Source of the DNA: an uncultured bacterium
GTDB lineage: Bacteria > Bacillota > Clostridia > Oscillospirales > Acutalibacteraceae
Assembly (NCBI GenBank): GCA_934875675.1
Contig: CAKXIK010000018.1
Coordinates: 16,005 to 48,189, forward strand
Length of the DNA stretch: 32,185 nucleotides
Direction of reading: 5' to 3'
In this document: piece by piece, positions 22,678-30,905 of the stretch
How the letters are laid out: each line of letters begins with the position of its first letter
Position numbering within the stretch: position 1 is the first letter of the stretch
The notes under the pieces: model-generated
What the model was told of the DNA's origin: nothing
The model's input: the letters and a program-made list of their open reading frames with translations, nothing else
Database searches by the model: none
Position numbers and translations under genes: made by a program

Positions 22678-24240
22678 TTAGGTGAGCTTAATTTCCTCAT
22701 CCGCGAGCAGCTTTGTAAAGTCCCCAAGAACCTTATCTGCCCAATCACTCTTGACAAGAGCCATATTCTTGCCGTTAATCTGATAGACTACGCGACGATC
22801 AGAGTATTGGTAAACATCGATTGTTACAGGCTCCGTATTATACTCGTCGTAATAGTTCAGCTTCAACGAAAAGATTTTTTCACCCAACTGGATATCTTCC
22901 GGCACTTCCTCCTCGCGGTATGCAGTGAGGAAGGACTGATAGAATTTTTTGTAATACTGCAAATTCTGATCATTGCAATATGCAGCATACTCATATTCCA
23001 CGCCAGCTTCTTCGCCCGACGATACTGCTGCGGAGCTGCTGGAAACCTTCTCTGTGCGTTCCTGTTCCACTGTGTAAGTCTTGCCGGTATTGTCAGTAAA
23101 TTCAAACGAAGAAACCGTTGTAATGTCGCAAAGGAACATCAGTGTGTCCTGCAGGTCAAATGCAGAGACCGTTGCAATGGCAAGATCGGAAGCAGCGACT
23201 TCATAAATTACCTTGCCGCCTTCCATCATGACATAAGCAGTGGAGGAATCCACATTACCCACGAGCAGCGTGGTCTTATTGCCTTCAATCCAGAACCTCA
23301 GTTCGATTGGATTGTCGAATCCGTACTTCTGCAATTCTTCATCGGTTGGATTGACCGCAGCATAACCACTCGCCGAAAGAGAGGCAAGCGGAGTCAGATA
23401 ATTATCTGCCAGCTTGCTGGTAACACCCGCTTCCACCGGCTCACTCATGTAATACGTATAATAGCGCAGCGGACTGGTTGCTGCAACATCTTCCGACTGC
23501 GGGAAAATCACAATCGGATCCGCATGATCACGGCCCGAAATACGAATCTTATCGAATGTGGGCAAGCTTTCGTTTCCGGACGTATCAGTTGTCATCAGGC
23601 TAAGGATGGAGCTGGAAAGGAAGTCATCGCGAGAAGCGGAAAGTACACTTCCCACGGCGGAAAGATAGACGTGTTTGTCGCCGGAGCGCATCACATAATA
23701 TTGTGATGTACTGCCAGGAACGATATCTCCAATCGAGATGGTGGTAGAGGTACCGTCTGTATAGTTTGCGACAAAGCTTGCAGCAGGATAATCCAGTCCG
23801 TATGGAGCAAGATCACTCACTTCGCCAAGGTCGCGGGTGGCACTCAGGCTATATCCGTATTGCGCATCAGACTGTGCAACGGAACCCAGAATCGTAATCC
23901 CTTCCATGCCGGTCACCTGATAAGTGACCGTAGCGGCAGCAGAAGAAGTGCTTCCCGATGATGTCTCAGCCGTGGATTGGGGTTCTTCAATTTCAGCAAT
24001 CAGTTCAAATGTTCCCTTCTCATTGGTGAATGAAATGGATTTCAATTCGGTCTGGTCGCGGGAAATCAACGAAATAGCTTCGGTGCTGCTGGTGGAAGCT
24101 GTGGCGGAAGACGTTGTGGAGTCTCCGTCCTGCGGCAACAGAAGCAGCAGTGCCACACCGACCCCCACCACAACAAGCACTGCCAGAAAAATCAGCAGCT
24201 GTTTTGTTTTCTTGTTCATGGGGTGTCCTGTTTTACTCAT
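22678..24240 (-). CDS. DUF4340 domain protein, Gld-like ABC system component
   Basis: Starting at ATG 24240 gives 520 residues; AGGAGG lies eight bases upstream and the ATG overlaps the stop of the previous gene as ATGA. The in-frame ATG seven codons earlier (24261) is rejected for lacking that site. Residues about 15-40 form a single membrane span, so the rest is probably extracytoplasmic: a Ser/Thr-rich region then repeated beta-rich DUF4340 units with motifs such as YGLDYPAASFVANYTDG and YGFDNPIELRFWIEG. It closes an operon of ATPase, permease and GldG-like protein, the usual genomic partner set of DUF4340. Molecular role unknown. Confidence 0.82.
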   Translation of the reverse strand: MSKTGHPMNKKTKQLLIFLAVLVVVGVGVALLLLLPQDGDSTTSSATASTSSTEAISLISRDQTELKSISFTNEKGTFELIAEIEEPQSTAETSSGSTSSAAATVTYQVTGMEGITILGSVAQSDAQYGYSLSATRDLGEVSDLAPYGLDYPAASFVANYTDGTSTTISIGDIVPGSTSQYYVMRSGDKHVYLSAVGSVLSASRDDFLSSSILSLMTTDTSGNESLPTFDKIRISGRDHADPIVIFPQSEDVAATSPLRYYTYYMSEPVEAGVTSKLADNYLTPLASLSASGYAAVNPTDEELQKYGFDNPIELRFWIEGNKTTLLVGNVDSSTAYVMMEGGKVIYEVAASDLAIATVSAFDLQDTLMFLCDITTVSSFEFTDNTGKTYTVEQERTEKVSSSSAAVSSGEEAGVEYEYAAYCNDQNLQYYKKFYQSFLTAYREEEVPEDIQLGEKIFSLKLNYYDEYNTEPVTIDVYQYSDRRVVYQINGKNMALVKSDWADKVLGDFTKLLADEEIKLT

Positions 24241-25922
24241 AAATGACGCCTCCTGAGCCATACGATCAGTCCGGCAGCCAGCACAAGCAGCGGCACCAGG
24301 ATCATAAAGATTGTCATGCCGACCACGTTAACCATACCGGAAGAAACCGTAAAGTCTGTGGAGGTCAGCTTGGTGGAATCAATAAAGACCTTATCCTCGT
24401 CGCCCGTTGTGCCACTGAGGAAGCGGAACAGCGTAACAGCACAGTCAGAGTTTGCGGTGCTGGAATACTGTGTAAACGCATTAAACATTTCTGTGGAAGC
24501 AAGCGTAATCACACGGGAATAGGTAACCGTGCTGCCACTGACACCCTTTGCGCTGATCGTCATAACCGGATAGCTCTGTTTTTCGTTTTCTTTCGGTTCA
24601 TAGGTGCCAATTGCATCGGTGGAAACACTGTATGCTGAATCGTAAGTGGAAAGCACCGTGCTGACCGAAATGCCGCTGTGGCTTTCCCACAGAACCTTAA
24701 TCGGGGTAATTGCATAGCCAATTGCAGTGCGGGAGGAATAATCATCAAAGATGGTCTCTTCGCCAAACTGCAGCAGAGGAGTCAGTCCATTGCCAACATA
24801 GTAGTTTTTGTCAGATTCCATGACCACGCTGCCTGCCGTTTGAACCTGAATACCCCAGTCTGCCATAAAGGCGTTGAAATTGGGCATTTTGGTGGTATCC
24901 TGCATCGGGCTGAGCATCACGACAATATTCTTGCCGTATTTTTCATCATTGACCAGGAAGTTTTCGAGGATCTTAATCTGATCCGCTGTATAATCACCGG
25001 TCGGTGCATTGATTACAATTGCATCAACGCTGCTGTCAATCGGCTGCGAAAGCATCAGATCAATCGTCTGAATTTCAAAGTTGTTGTCTGAAAGCAGGGT
25101 GCTGAGGTTACTCGGCGTAGTCTCACCGTGACCGGTTACCAAGCCGACGATCGGCAGCTTATCCACATTGACCGCCAGCATCGCGTTACCCACTGCATAT
25201 TCGATGTTGGAAGCATAGGTGGTGTTGCCGGAGGAATCCTGACTGGATTTGTACAAATCATTGATGGACAAAACCTTATGGCGCTTATCGGACTTAATGA
25301 TAATCGAATAACCAGTAAGACTGTCTTCAGAATAATCCTTTACAAAGCCCGGATTGGATTCAATGTCTACATAGGAAACTTTGATGTTGGAATTGCGCTC
25401 TGCTGCTTTGGAAACAAGCTCCAGCAAACGGGTTCCTTCATTGATGGCGTTTCCGCCCACCTGCTGTGCCAACACATTGTTGAAGTTGGTTTCCACCGTA
25501 TCATGTTCGGCACAAAATGTAATTTCTGTGGGGGTATCAATTTTGTCGATTAGCTCTGTGAAATCCTCATTTAGGGAGAGCCGTTGATCCGCGGTCATAT
25601 CAAGCCGCAGCGACGGAAAACGGTTTACCAGTGCAGAGGCACCCACATTAAGCAGAATTGCCAGCACCAGAACACCGACTACAAACACGGAAGCAAGTGA
25701 GCCGTGCTTGAAGCGCGTGCTGTGTACCCACACGCTGAACTTCTTCTTTTTTGCTTTTTTGGGTTGCTCCGTCTTTGGCTCATCCGCTTTTGGCTCATCG
25801 GTTACGGTCGGCTGATCTGACGCCTGAGCAGCTTGTTCTGTGGTGGAGTCTGCAGCAACGGTTTCCTCCGCGTTTGAAGCATCAGAAGCCGGATTCAGAT
25901 TGTCTTTCTTTTCATCAAACAT
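24237..25922 (-). CDS. GldG-family ABC-system auxiliary protein
   Basis: The 561-residue protein starts with an acidic, Ala/Thr-rich cytoplasmic tail of about 60 residues ending in a lysine cluster (PKKAKKKK), then one membrane span (about 75-97), a large outer domain (about 100-530) and a second span near the C-terminus (about 533-555) ending RRRHL. The outer domain begins RLDMTADQRLSLNEDF, which matches the GldG start, and contains GLVTGHGE and AIVINAPTGDYTADQIKILENF, typical of this ABC auxiliary family. It overlaps the DUF4340 gene by four bases and lies 15 bases after the permease. GldG is needed for gliding in Bacteroidota, but homologues are common in non-gliders where the job is unclear. 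Confidence 0.85.
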   Translation of the reverse strand: MFDEKKDNLNPASDASNAEETVAADSTTEQAAQASDQPTVTDEPKADEPKTEQPKKAKKKKFSVWVHSTRFKHGSLASVFVVGVLVLAILLNVGASALVNRFPSLRLDMTADQRLSLNEDFTELIDKIDTPTEITFCAEHDTVETNFNNVLAQQVGGNAINEGTRLLELVSKAAERNSNIKVSYVDIESNPGFVKDYSEDSLTGYSIIIKSDKRHKVLSINDLYKSSQDSSGNTTYASNIEYAVGNAMLAVNVDKLPIVGLVTGHGETTPSNLSTLLSDNNFEIQTIDLMLSQPIDSSVDAIVINAPTGDYTADQIKILENFLVNDEKYGKNIVVMLSPMQDTTKMPNFNAFMADWGIQVQTAGSVVMESDKNYYVGNGLTPLLQFGEETIFDDYSSRTAIGYAITPIKVLWESHSGISVSTVLSTYDSAYSVSTDAIGTYEPKENEKQSYPVMTISAKGVSGSTVTYSRVITLASTEMFNAFTQYSSTANSDCAVTLFRFLSGTTGDEDKVFIDSTKLTSTDFTVSSGMVNVVGMTIFMILVPLLVLAAGLIVWLRRRHL

Positions 25923-25937
25923 GTTTTCAAGCCTCCT

Positions 25938-26642
25938 TTAGCTCCATCTCTTCTTCTCAAGCGCTGTGACCGCAAGGTAATTGAACACCCCGATCACACT
26001 CAGGAAGAAGATGACGCTGGAAAAATCGCAAACGCCGGTCGTGAACGAATAATAGCGCTGATAGAATGAAATGTTGTTCACCAAAGAGGTGATCCATGCC
26101 GAATTGAACAGCGATGCAATCTGGCTGAAAACAATCAGCAGAATTGAAACCGCAAACGAAGCAACGGCTGCGATCATCTGGCTATCCGTCAAACCGGAAA
26201 TAAACAAACCGATCGCAATCATTGCGCCGCCGTAAAGCAGCGAACCGATTACATTGCCGAAAATTTCGCCCCACGCGGGAACCGCAAAGAACGAAATAAT
26301 GAATGCCGGAATCAGGGTAAACAAAATTACGATTGCGTAAACCGTGAACGCCGCAAGGAATTTGCCGAACACCAGCCCGCCAAGGCTAACCGGAGCGGTC
26401 AACAGAGCCTGATCGGTCTTCTGCTTCTTTTCCTCACTGAGCAGTCTCATGGTCAACACCGGAATCAGCATCATGCACCATGTAAAAATGGAGCTGTAAA
26501 TCGTGGTAAAGTAAGAAGAGCTGCCGTAGGAAAGAACCGTATAGAACTGCATGCCTTCAAAGAAAAGCAGAACGGCAATAAATACATATCCGATCGGATT
26601 TGTAAAGTAGCTGCGCAGCTCACGTTTGTAAATTGCAGACAT
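25938..26642 (-). CDS. ABC-2 type permease (GldF-like)
   Basis: A 234-residue permease with about six membrane spans. The N-terminus IYKRELRSYFTNPIGYVF and the segment MRLLSEEKKQKTDQALLTAPVS are characteristic of GldF or NosY-like ABC-2 permeases. It shares one base with the ATPase stop (TGATG), so translation is coupled. Together with the ATPase it forms the export core of the operon. Confidence 0.9.
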   Translation of the reverse strand: MSAIYKRELRSYFTNPIGYVFIAVLLFFEGMQFYTVLSYGSSSYFTTIYSSIFTWCMMLIPVLTMRLLSEEKKQKTDQALLTAPVSLGGLVFGKFLAAFTVYAIVILFTLIPAFIISFFAVPAWGEIFGNVIGSLLYGGAMIAIGLFISGLTDSQMIAAVASFAVSILLIVFSQIASLFNSAWITSLVNNISFYQRYYSFTTGVCDFSSVIFFLSVIGVFNYLAVTALEKKRWS

Positions 26643-27622
26643 CAGGCTTCGACCTCCTTATTGGATTGTTTCGTCTTCTGCCCGGCCGCATATGTGCCGT
26701 TGGTCAGATTGATAAAGACTTCCTCCAGCGTCAGATCGGTGGAACGCAGTGAAAGAATCGGCCAGCCGCGTTCTGCAAGGCGCTCAAACATTGCACGGCG
26801 CGGATCTGCTCCCTGTTCTGCTTCCACAGAATACTCGGTCACACCGGGTTCGCGTTCGCCCAGATTGACGACCGCAACCACCTTCGGCAAACGGCGCAAC
26901 AGCTTTTCAACATCCGCAACCGGTCCCGCCACACGGACCAGCAAGCGGTGGTCACTGGAAAGGTCACGGGAAAGGCTGTCCGGCGTACCATCGGCAATGA
27001 TCTGGCCCTTATCAATAATGATAACGCGTTCACACACTGCCTGCACTTCGGACAAAATGTGCGAGCTGAGAATGACCGTGTGGTGTTTGCCAAGCTGACG
27101 GATCAGATTGCGGATTTCGATAATCTGGTTCGGGTCAAGGCCAACGGTCGGCTCGTCCAGAATCAGCACGCCCGGGTTGCCGAGCAGTGCCTGCGCAATA
27201 CCAACACGCTGCCGATAACCTTTGGAAAGGTTGTGAATCAGGCGCGTATACACATTGGAAATCTTGACCAGACGGCAGATTTCTTCAATATGTTCCTTGC
27301 GGGGCAGCTCCACTTTTTTTAAATCATACATGAAGTTGAGGTATTCCTTAACCGTCATGTCCATGTAAAGCGGCGGCAGTTCCGGCAGATAGCCAATCTG
27401 CTTTTTCGCTTCATTCGGCTCCTCCAGAATGTTGTACCCGCCGATTTCCGCCGTACCATCGGAGGCGGAGAGATAACCGGTGAGGATATTCATCGTGGTG
27501 GATTTACCGGCGCCGTTCGGCCCAAGAAAGCCCACGATCTCCCCTTCCTGCACGCTGAAGCTGATGTCGTTCACGGCAAGGTTGCTTCCGTAGCGTTTCG
27601 TCAGGTGGTTGACCTCTATCAT
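26642..27622 (-). CDS. ABC transporter ATP-binding protein (GldA-like)
   Basis: A 326-residue ATPase with Walker A GPNGAGKST, Q-loop IGYLPELPPLY, signature LSKGYRQRVG, Walker B VLILDEPTVGLDP and H-loop SSH, followed by a C-terminal domain of about 100 residues common in drug and lipid type exporters. ATG 27622 (MIEVNHLTK) is preferred because it begins the ABC fold directly; the upstream in-frame GTG lies in the CTTGCAGGACA repeat and adds 16 non-family residues. First gene of the four-gene operon. Confidence 0.92.
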   Translation of the reverse strand: MIEVNHLTKRYGSNLAVNDISFSVQEGEIVGFLGPNGAGKSTTMNILTGYLSASDGTAEIGGYNILEEPNEAKKQIGYLPELPPLYMDMTVKEYLNFMYDLKKVELPRKEHIEEICRLVKISNVYTRLIHNLSKGYRQRVGIAQALLGNPGVLILDEPTVGLDPNQIIEIRNLIRQLGKHHTVILSSHILSEVQAVCERVIIIDKGQIIADGTPDSLSRDLSSDHRLLVRVAGPVADVEKLLRRLPKVVAVVNLGEREPGVTEYSVEAEQGADPRRAMFERLAERGWPILSLRSTDLTLEEVFINLTNGTYAAGQKTKQSNKEVEA

Positions 27623-27658
27623 CTTTTGACCATTCCCTTCGTATTGGTGTATTTTCTG

Positions 27659-27680
27659 CTTGCAGGACACTTGCAGGACA
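27659..27680. repeat. Perfect 11-bp tandem repeat upstream of the Gld-like operon
   Basis: CTTGCAGGACA occurs twice with no gap, between the -10 at 27715 and the ATPase start, so it lies in the leader RNA. It may be a duplication scar or a binding site. Confidence 0.7.
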
Positions 27681-27714
27681 AATGCCCTGTTTGATTACGG
27701 ACTGATACTCTCTG

Positions 27715-27743
27715 ATTATAGCGGCGATTTGCGAAACAAAAGT
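27715..27743 (-). promoter_or_regulatory. Probable promoter of the Gld-like operon
   Basis: A perfect TATAAT on the minus strand (27720-27715) lies about 93 bases before the ATPase ATG. The -35 region at the right spacing (ACTTTT, 27743-27738) is poor, so an activator might be needed. Confidence 0.4.
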
Positions 27744-27849
27744 GATGGAAATATGTCCAAATTATGAACATACAGCGTTGCGCACAAATCTTTCCCGCAA
27801 AAAACGGTGCATAATCTACAAAATTAATAAAGATATGACCGATTTGCCA

Positions 27850-28053
27850 TCATTCATCCTTTACATACCGAATAATATCCCCCACTTCACAATCGAGTGC
27901 AAAACAAAGAGCATCGATTGTTTTTGTGCTGATGTCATATCCGTGCTTAATCCGGTGAATGGTGTTGGCAGAAAACCCTTGTTTAAAGATTAACTGATAC
28001 TCGGTAACGCCTTTTTTCAAAAGCGTTTGGTAAAAAGGTTCATAACTAATCAT
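27850..28053 (-). CDS. Small XRE-family (YozG-like) helix-turn-helix regulator
   Basis: A 67-residue protein that is almost entirely a Cro/C1-type helix-turn-helix: EYQLIFKQGFSANTIHRIKHG is the HTH and DALCFALDCEVGDIIRYV the closing helices typical of this short family. ATG 28053 follows a GGGTGAT site; an in-frame TTG four codons earlier is less likely. It is divergent from the gene at 28167, and a 22-bp near-palindrome lies in the shared region. A possible minus-strand promoter, TTGGGT (28103-28098) with TATGAT (28079-28074), would also overlap that palindrome, pointing to autoregulation. Confidence 0.83.
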   Translation of the reverse strand: MISYEPFYQTLLKKGVTEYQLIFKQGFSANTIHRIKHGYDISTKTIDALCFALDCEVGDIIRYVKDE

Positions 28054-28089
28054 GGTATCACCCAACGCAAGTGTATCATACTTTAGTTA

Positions 28090-28118
28090 TTGACTATACC
28101 CAATTTATTGAGTATAAT
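28090..28118 (+). promoter_or_regulatory. Consensus promoter of the duplicated-domain gene
   Basis: TTGACT (28090-28095), exactly 17 bases and TATAAT (28113-28118), with the ATG at 28167 about 40 bases past the expected transcription start. Confidence 0.8.
28095..28116. promoter_or_regulatory. 22-bp near-palindromic operator inside the 28090 promoter
   Basis: TATAC.CAAT....ATTG.GTATA reads the same on both strands at 18 of 22 positions and covers the space between -35 and -10. ATTGACTATA/ATTGAGTATA (28089-28098 and 28107-28116) is also a direct repeat. Repression of both divergent genes by the XRE protein is the simplest reading. Confidence 0.65.
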
Positions 28119-28166
28119 ACCAGTATCTTAGATAAAAAATATGATGTCAAAGTGTGGTGGAAGAAA

Positions 28167-28781
28167 ATGTGCCGCTTATTTTCCGAATCCCTATCGCCGT
28201 TTTCCCCATCGATTTCATTGACACCTGGACGTTACACTGCCGGAATTGACTTTCCCTGCGGAATTTGCTCTGTCACCGCTGCCAAAGGACAGGGAAACTT
28301 CATTTCATCAAATTGGTACTGCGGCGGTGTGAATACTGTCTTGGGCGCAGACTGCACGAACGGTCTATATCGCCGCACAATTCGCAAACTGGAGCTTTCT
28401 TTGCAGACCACGCTTTTTCTCGATTGCACTCTTCAGATCGATCTGTTTTTTTCAAGGGTTGACACTACTTTTCCTGTGGGACTGCGCAAATTTATTTCTT
28501 CCTTTGTGCTGCCATCGGGAATTTATCGTTCTGGAACTGACTTTCCCCCTGGGGTATATTCATTACATGTGATTAACGGCAGCGGTATTCTGTCTTATTG
28601 GACAGAATACGGAGACTCCTCTTGTATTTCTTTCTGCGAAACAAATGTTGACGAATTTGGCGTCAGTTGGTTCCATCATGCAAATATAACTTCAAAACTA
28701 ACGATAGAAATCGGTTCCGGATTAGAACTTCAGTTTTTGGGTGAAGCAATTGAAACGGGACAAAATAAAGCTTTATTATAA
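28167..28781 (+). CDS. Hypothetical protein made of two copies of one beta-rich domain
   Basis: Not a named family that I can identify with certainty. ATG 28167 (204 residues) is chosen because the promoter at 28090-28118 lies inside the longer reading frame and GGTGG precedes this ATG. Two homologous halves are visible: LTPGRYTAGIDFPCGICSV (about 18-36) and LPSGIYRSGTDFPPGVYSL (about 118-136), each followed by a Gly-rich turn and a Ser/Cys-rich region. The G.Y..G.DFP.G.Y pattern recalls the IPAG-Y type repeats of some Firmicutes secreted proteins, but no signal peptide or anchor is present, so it should be cytoplasmic. It is cysteine-rich. Divergent from the XRE gene and probably controlled by it. 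Confidence 0.65.
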   Translation: MCRLFSESLSPFSPSISLTPGRYTAGIDFPCGICSVTAAKGQGNFISSNWYCGGVNTVLGADCTNGLYRRTIRKLELSLQTTLFLDCTLQIDLFFSRVDTTFPVGLRKFISSFVLPSGIYRSGTDFPPGVYSLHVINGSGILSYWTEYGDSSCISFCETNVDEFGVSWFHHANITSKLTIEIGSGLELQFLGEAIETGQNKALL

Positions 28782-28856
28782 CAATTTCAAATTAAAAGTA
28801 TAAAATAAGGAAAAACCTTCAAGACAAATTCGTATTTGACCATCTGAATTCCACAA

Positions 28857-28897
28857 AAAAGCAGATAAGGAGGATCGGTTCCTCTTTATCTGCTTTT
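28857..28897. terminator. Bidirectional terminator
   Basis: AAAAGCAGATAA (28857-28868) pairs with TTATCTGCTTTT (28886-28897), with AGGA/TCCT pairing inside. It separates the duplicated-domain gene from the minus-strand DUF3626 remnant and ends both sides. Nothing else is seen in 28782-28856 or 28898-28982. Confidence 0.8.
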
Positions 28898-28982
28898 GTA
28901 ATTATCCAAAGTATGCAACCGTATGCCAAAGCTGTTTCAAATATTGAAATAACTCTGATTCGTTCCCAATATCTGACCATTT

Positions 28983-29234
28983 TTAGGTTCCGGTACAATA
29001 TTGCCCGTAATACTTTCCCTGTTCGCACAAACTTTCAATCACAATTTTGCCATTGGCGGCAAATCGGTCGGGGTGAAAATTAGTGATAAGCCCACGGCCT
29101 AAAACATGCCCTGTCAAGGTTTCAATTGAGATATGCAACAGAGCACAGAGTTGTTCCATCAATCTTATGTGCTGCACTTGTTCCCTCTTTGCGTATTCAC
29201 GCACTCATTTAAGTGCAAGCATTTGTTCATTCAT
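28983..29234 (-). pseudogene. Decayed N-terminal fragment of a DUF3626 gene
   Basis: The stretch NFHPDRFAANGKIVIESLCE followed by GKYYGQYCTGT matches the DUF3626 core as I know it (NFHPDR, a helix, then YRSQFETGTSNGG). Here the frame ends right after TGT at a TAA; one base further the next frame gives KNG, matching SNG, which suggests a frameshift. Upstream, an ATG at 29234 that overlaps the araB stop (ATGA) gives MNEQMLALK, then an in-frame TGA at 29207-29205 where Trp (TGG) would restore the frame. The family is usually about 300 residues, so most of the gene is missing. Alternative: a short intact gene of 73 codons from GTG 29204, but no ribosome site supports it. Confidence 0.65.
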
Positions 29235-30874
29235 CACGTTTCCCTCAACGCGCGCAGACGGTGCATCACCATATTTTCTGCGCCAAAATAGTCCGAAAGA
29301 CCACAATACTCCGCATAGAGGGCATCATATCGGCGAACATTTTCTGCAATCGGGCGGTAAACGGTGGTGCTGAGCCTTCCAAGCCTTGCGGCAAGCTCTG
29401 CTACACTGCCGAACCCTGCAGCAGCTGCCGCATAGATAGCACTGCCGAACGCACCGGACTGGCCGCTGCCCGCAACAGTAATTTCCCGGTTACAGACGTC
29501 GGCATAAATCTGCATGATGAGTGGATCTTTCGCCGGGATTCCACCGGCAGCACAAATCGTTTTGACGGGAACATCATTTTTGGTGAACTGCTCGATAATG
29601 CGCCGCGTTCCAAAAGCGGTGGACTCCAATAGTGCGCGGTAAATTTCTTCCGGCTTGGTGGCAATGGTCAGCCCAAGCACAGTTCCGCTCAAACCCGAAT
29701 CCATCCACGGGCTTCGTGCCCCATTAAACCAGTCCAGCGCAAGCAAGCCGCTTTCTCCCGGCTGCAGTGCAGACGCCTTTTCCCGCAGGAGCCGATGAAT
29801 GTTCATGTTCTGCCGCGCTGCTTCCTCTTCATAAGCCCTGGGAATCCCGTGATGCACAAACCACGAAAACGAATCTCCCACACACGTTTGCCCCGCCTCG
29901 TAGGCATAGAGACCGGGGATAATGCCGTCCTTCACAATTCCGCAAACACCGGGAATGCCCTGTTCCTGTTCGGAAAGCAGCATGTGACACGAGGAAGTCC
30001 CCATGATAACCAGCATACTGCCCGGCTCATAAATTCCACTCGCCGGAACAGATGCATGCGCATCAATTACCGCTGCAGCAACCGGAATTCCGCTGCAAAG
30101 ACCCAGCCGTTCTGCCATAGATTGTGTCAAATACCCCGCACAGCTGCCAACGGGAAGCACCGGCGCATTCAGCTTTGTCTGTACGACGTTTTCCATCATC
30201 GGATGCAGTGCACGGAAAAATTCCGGATCCGGATACCCGGTCTCGGAATGATAGAACGCTTTGTACCCTGCGCCGCAGACACTGCGGCTTTGCTTTCCTG
30301 TTAATTGCCAGACAATCCAGTCTCCTGCTTCCAGAATAAATTCCGCCGATTCATAGACCTCGGGCGACTCACGCACCGTTTGCAGAATTTTGGGAAACAT
30401 CCATTCACAGGAGATCTTCCCTCCATAGAGCGCACGCCACGGTTCCTCACGCTGTGCGGCAATCCGGTCAATCCAGTCGGCACAATCCTGCGCACTGTGA
30501 TGCTTCCAAAGCTTGCAATAGGCATTGGGGGTCTGCTCAAATGCCGGCTTTTCACAAAGCGGCACTCCGCTTCCATCCACAGGCAAAATAGTGCAGGCGG
30601 TAAAATCAATACCGATTCCGGCAATCTCCTCTTTGTCCGCACCGGATTTCTTCATGACGTCCTGCACCACCGCAACCAGTCCCTGAATGTAATCGTGCGG
30701 CACCTGCAGCGCCCAATCCGGCGGCAGCTTGGTTCCGCAGGGCAATTCGCGTTCCAAAACACCATGTGGATATTCAAAGACACTTTCTGCTTTTTCTTCG
30801 CCTGTTTCAAGGTCAAGCAGCAGTGCACGTACGGAAAGAGTTCCGTAATCAAGACCAATGGCAAACCGTTTCAT
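29234..30874 (-). CDS. araB: Ribulokinase (FGGY family)
   Basis: Phosphorylates L-ribulose to L-ribulose 5-phosphate in pentose catabolism. The 546-residue length and features fit AraB: N-terminal GLDYGTLSVRALLLD, GIGIDFTACTILPVD (87-100), LWKHHSAQDCADWI (122-135), catalytic-base region VIDAHASVPASG with Asp271, and the C-terminal ATP-site motifs LDWFNGARSPWMD and CAAGGIPAKDPLIMQIYADV. AAAGGAAAG precedes the ATG. It follows the jelly-roll-like gene (112-base gap) in one minus-strand operon. No araA or araD is in the window, so another sugar kinase specificity within FGGY cannot be excluded. Confidence 0.88.
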   Translation of the reverse strand: MKRFAIGLDYGTLSVRALLLDLETGEEKAESVFEYPHGVLERELPCGTKLPPDWALQVPHDYIQGLVAVVQDVMKKSGADKEEIAGIGIDFTACTILPVDGSGVPLCEKPAFEQTPNAYCKLWKHHSAQDCADWIDRIAAQREEPWRALYGGKISCEWMFPKILQTVRESPEVYESAEFILEAGDWIVWQLTGKQSRSVCGAGYKAFYHSETGYPDPEFFRALHPMMENVVQTKLNAPVLPVGSCAGYLTQSMAERLGLCSGIPVAAAVIDAHASVPASGIYEPGSMLVIMGTSSCHMLLSEQEQGIPGVCGIVKDGIIPGLYAYEAGQTCVGDSFSWFVHHGIPRAYEEEAARQNMNIHRLLREKASALQPGESGLLALDWFNGARSPWMDSGLSGTVLGLTIATKPEEIYRALLESTAFGTRRIIEQFTKNDVPVKTICAAGGIPAKDPLIMQIYADVCNREITVAGSGQSGAFGSAIYAAAAAGFGSVAELAARLGRLSTTVYRPIAENVRRYDALYAEYCGLSDYFGAENMVMHRLRALRET

Positions 30875-30905
30875 CTGGCAACTTTCCTTTCTTTCTTACG
30901 AATGC

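Noticed and set aside
22807..23706. A 299-codon open frame opposite the DUF4340 gene
   Set aside because: Antisense shadow; no ribosome site or recognisable domain.
27742..27993. An 83-codon plus-strand frame across the XRE gene
   Set aside because: Antisense to the XRE regulator, with no ribosome site or domain.
28071..28166. N-terminal extension of the duplicated-domain protein
   Set aside because: The extension contains the consensus promoter and its palindrome, so it cannot be translated from that transcript.
29205..29207. TGA read as Trp or selenocysteine in the DUF3626 remnant
   Set aside because: Neighbouring genes use TGA as stop, no SECIS-like structure was evident, and a second break follows, so decay is simpler.
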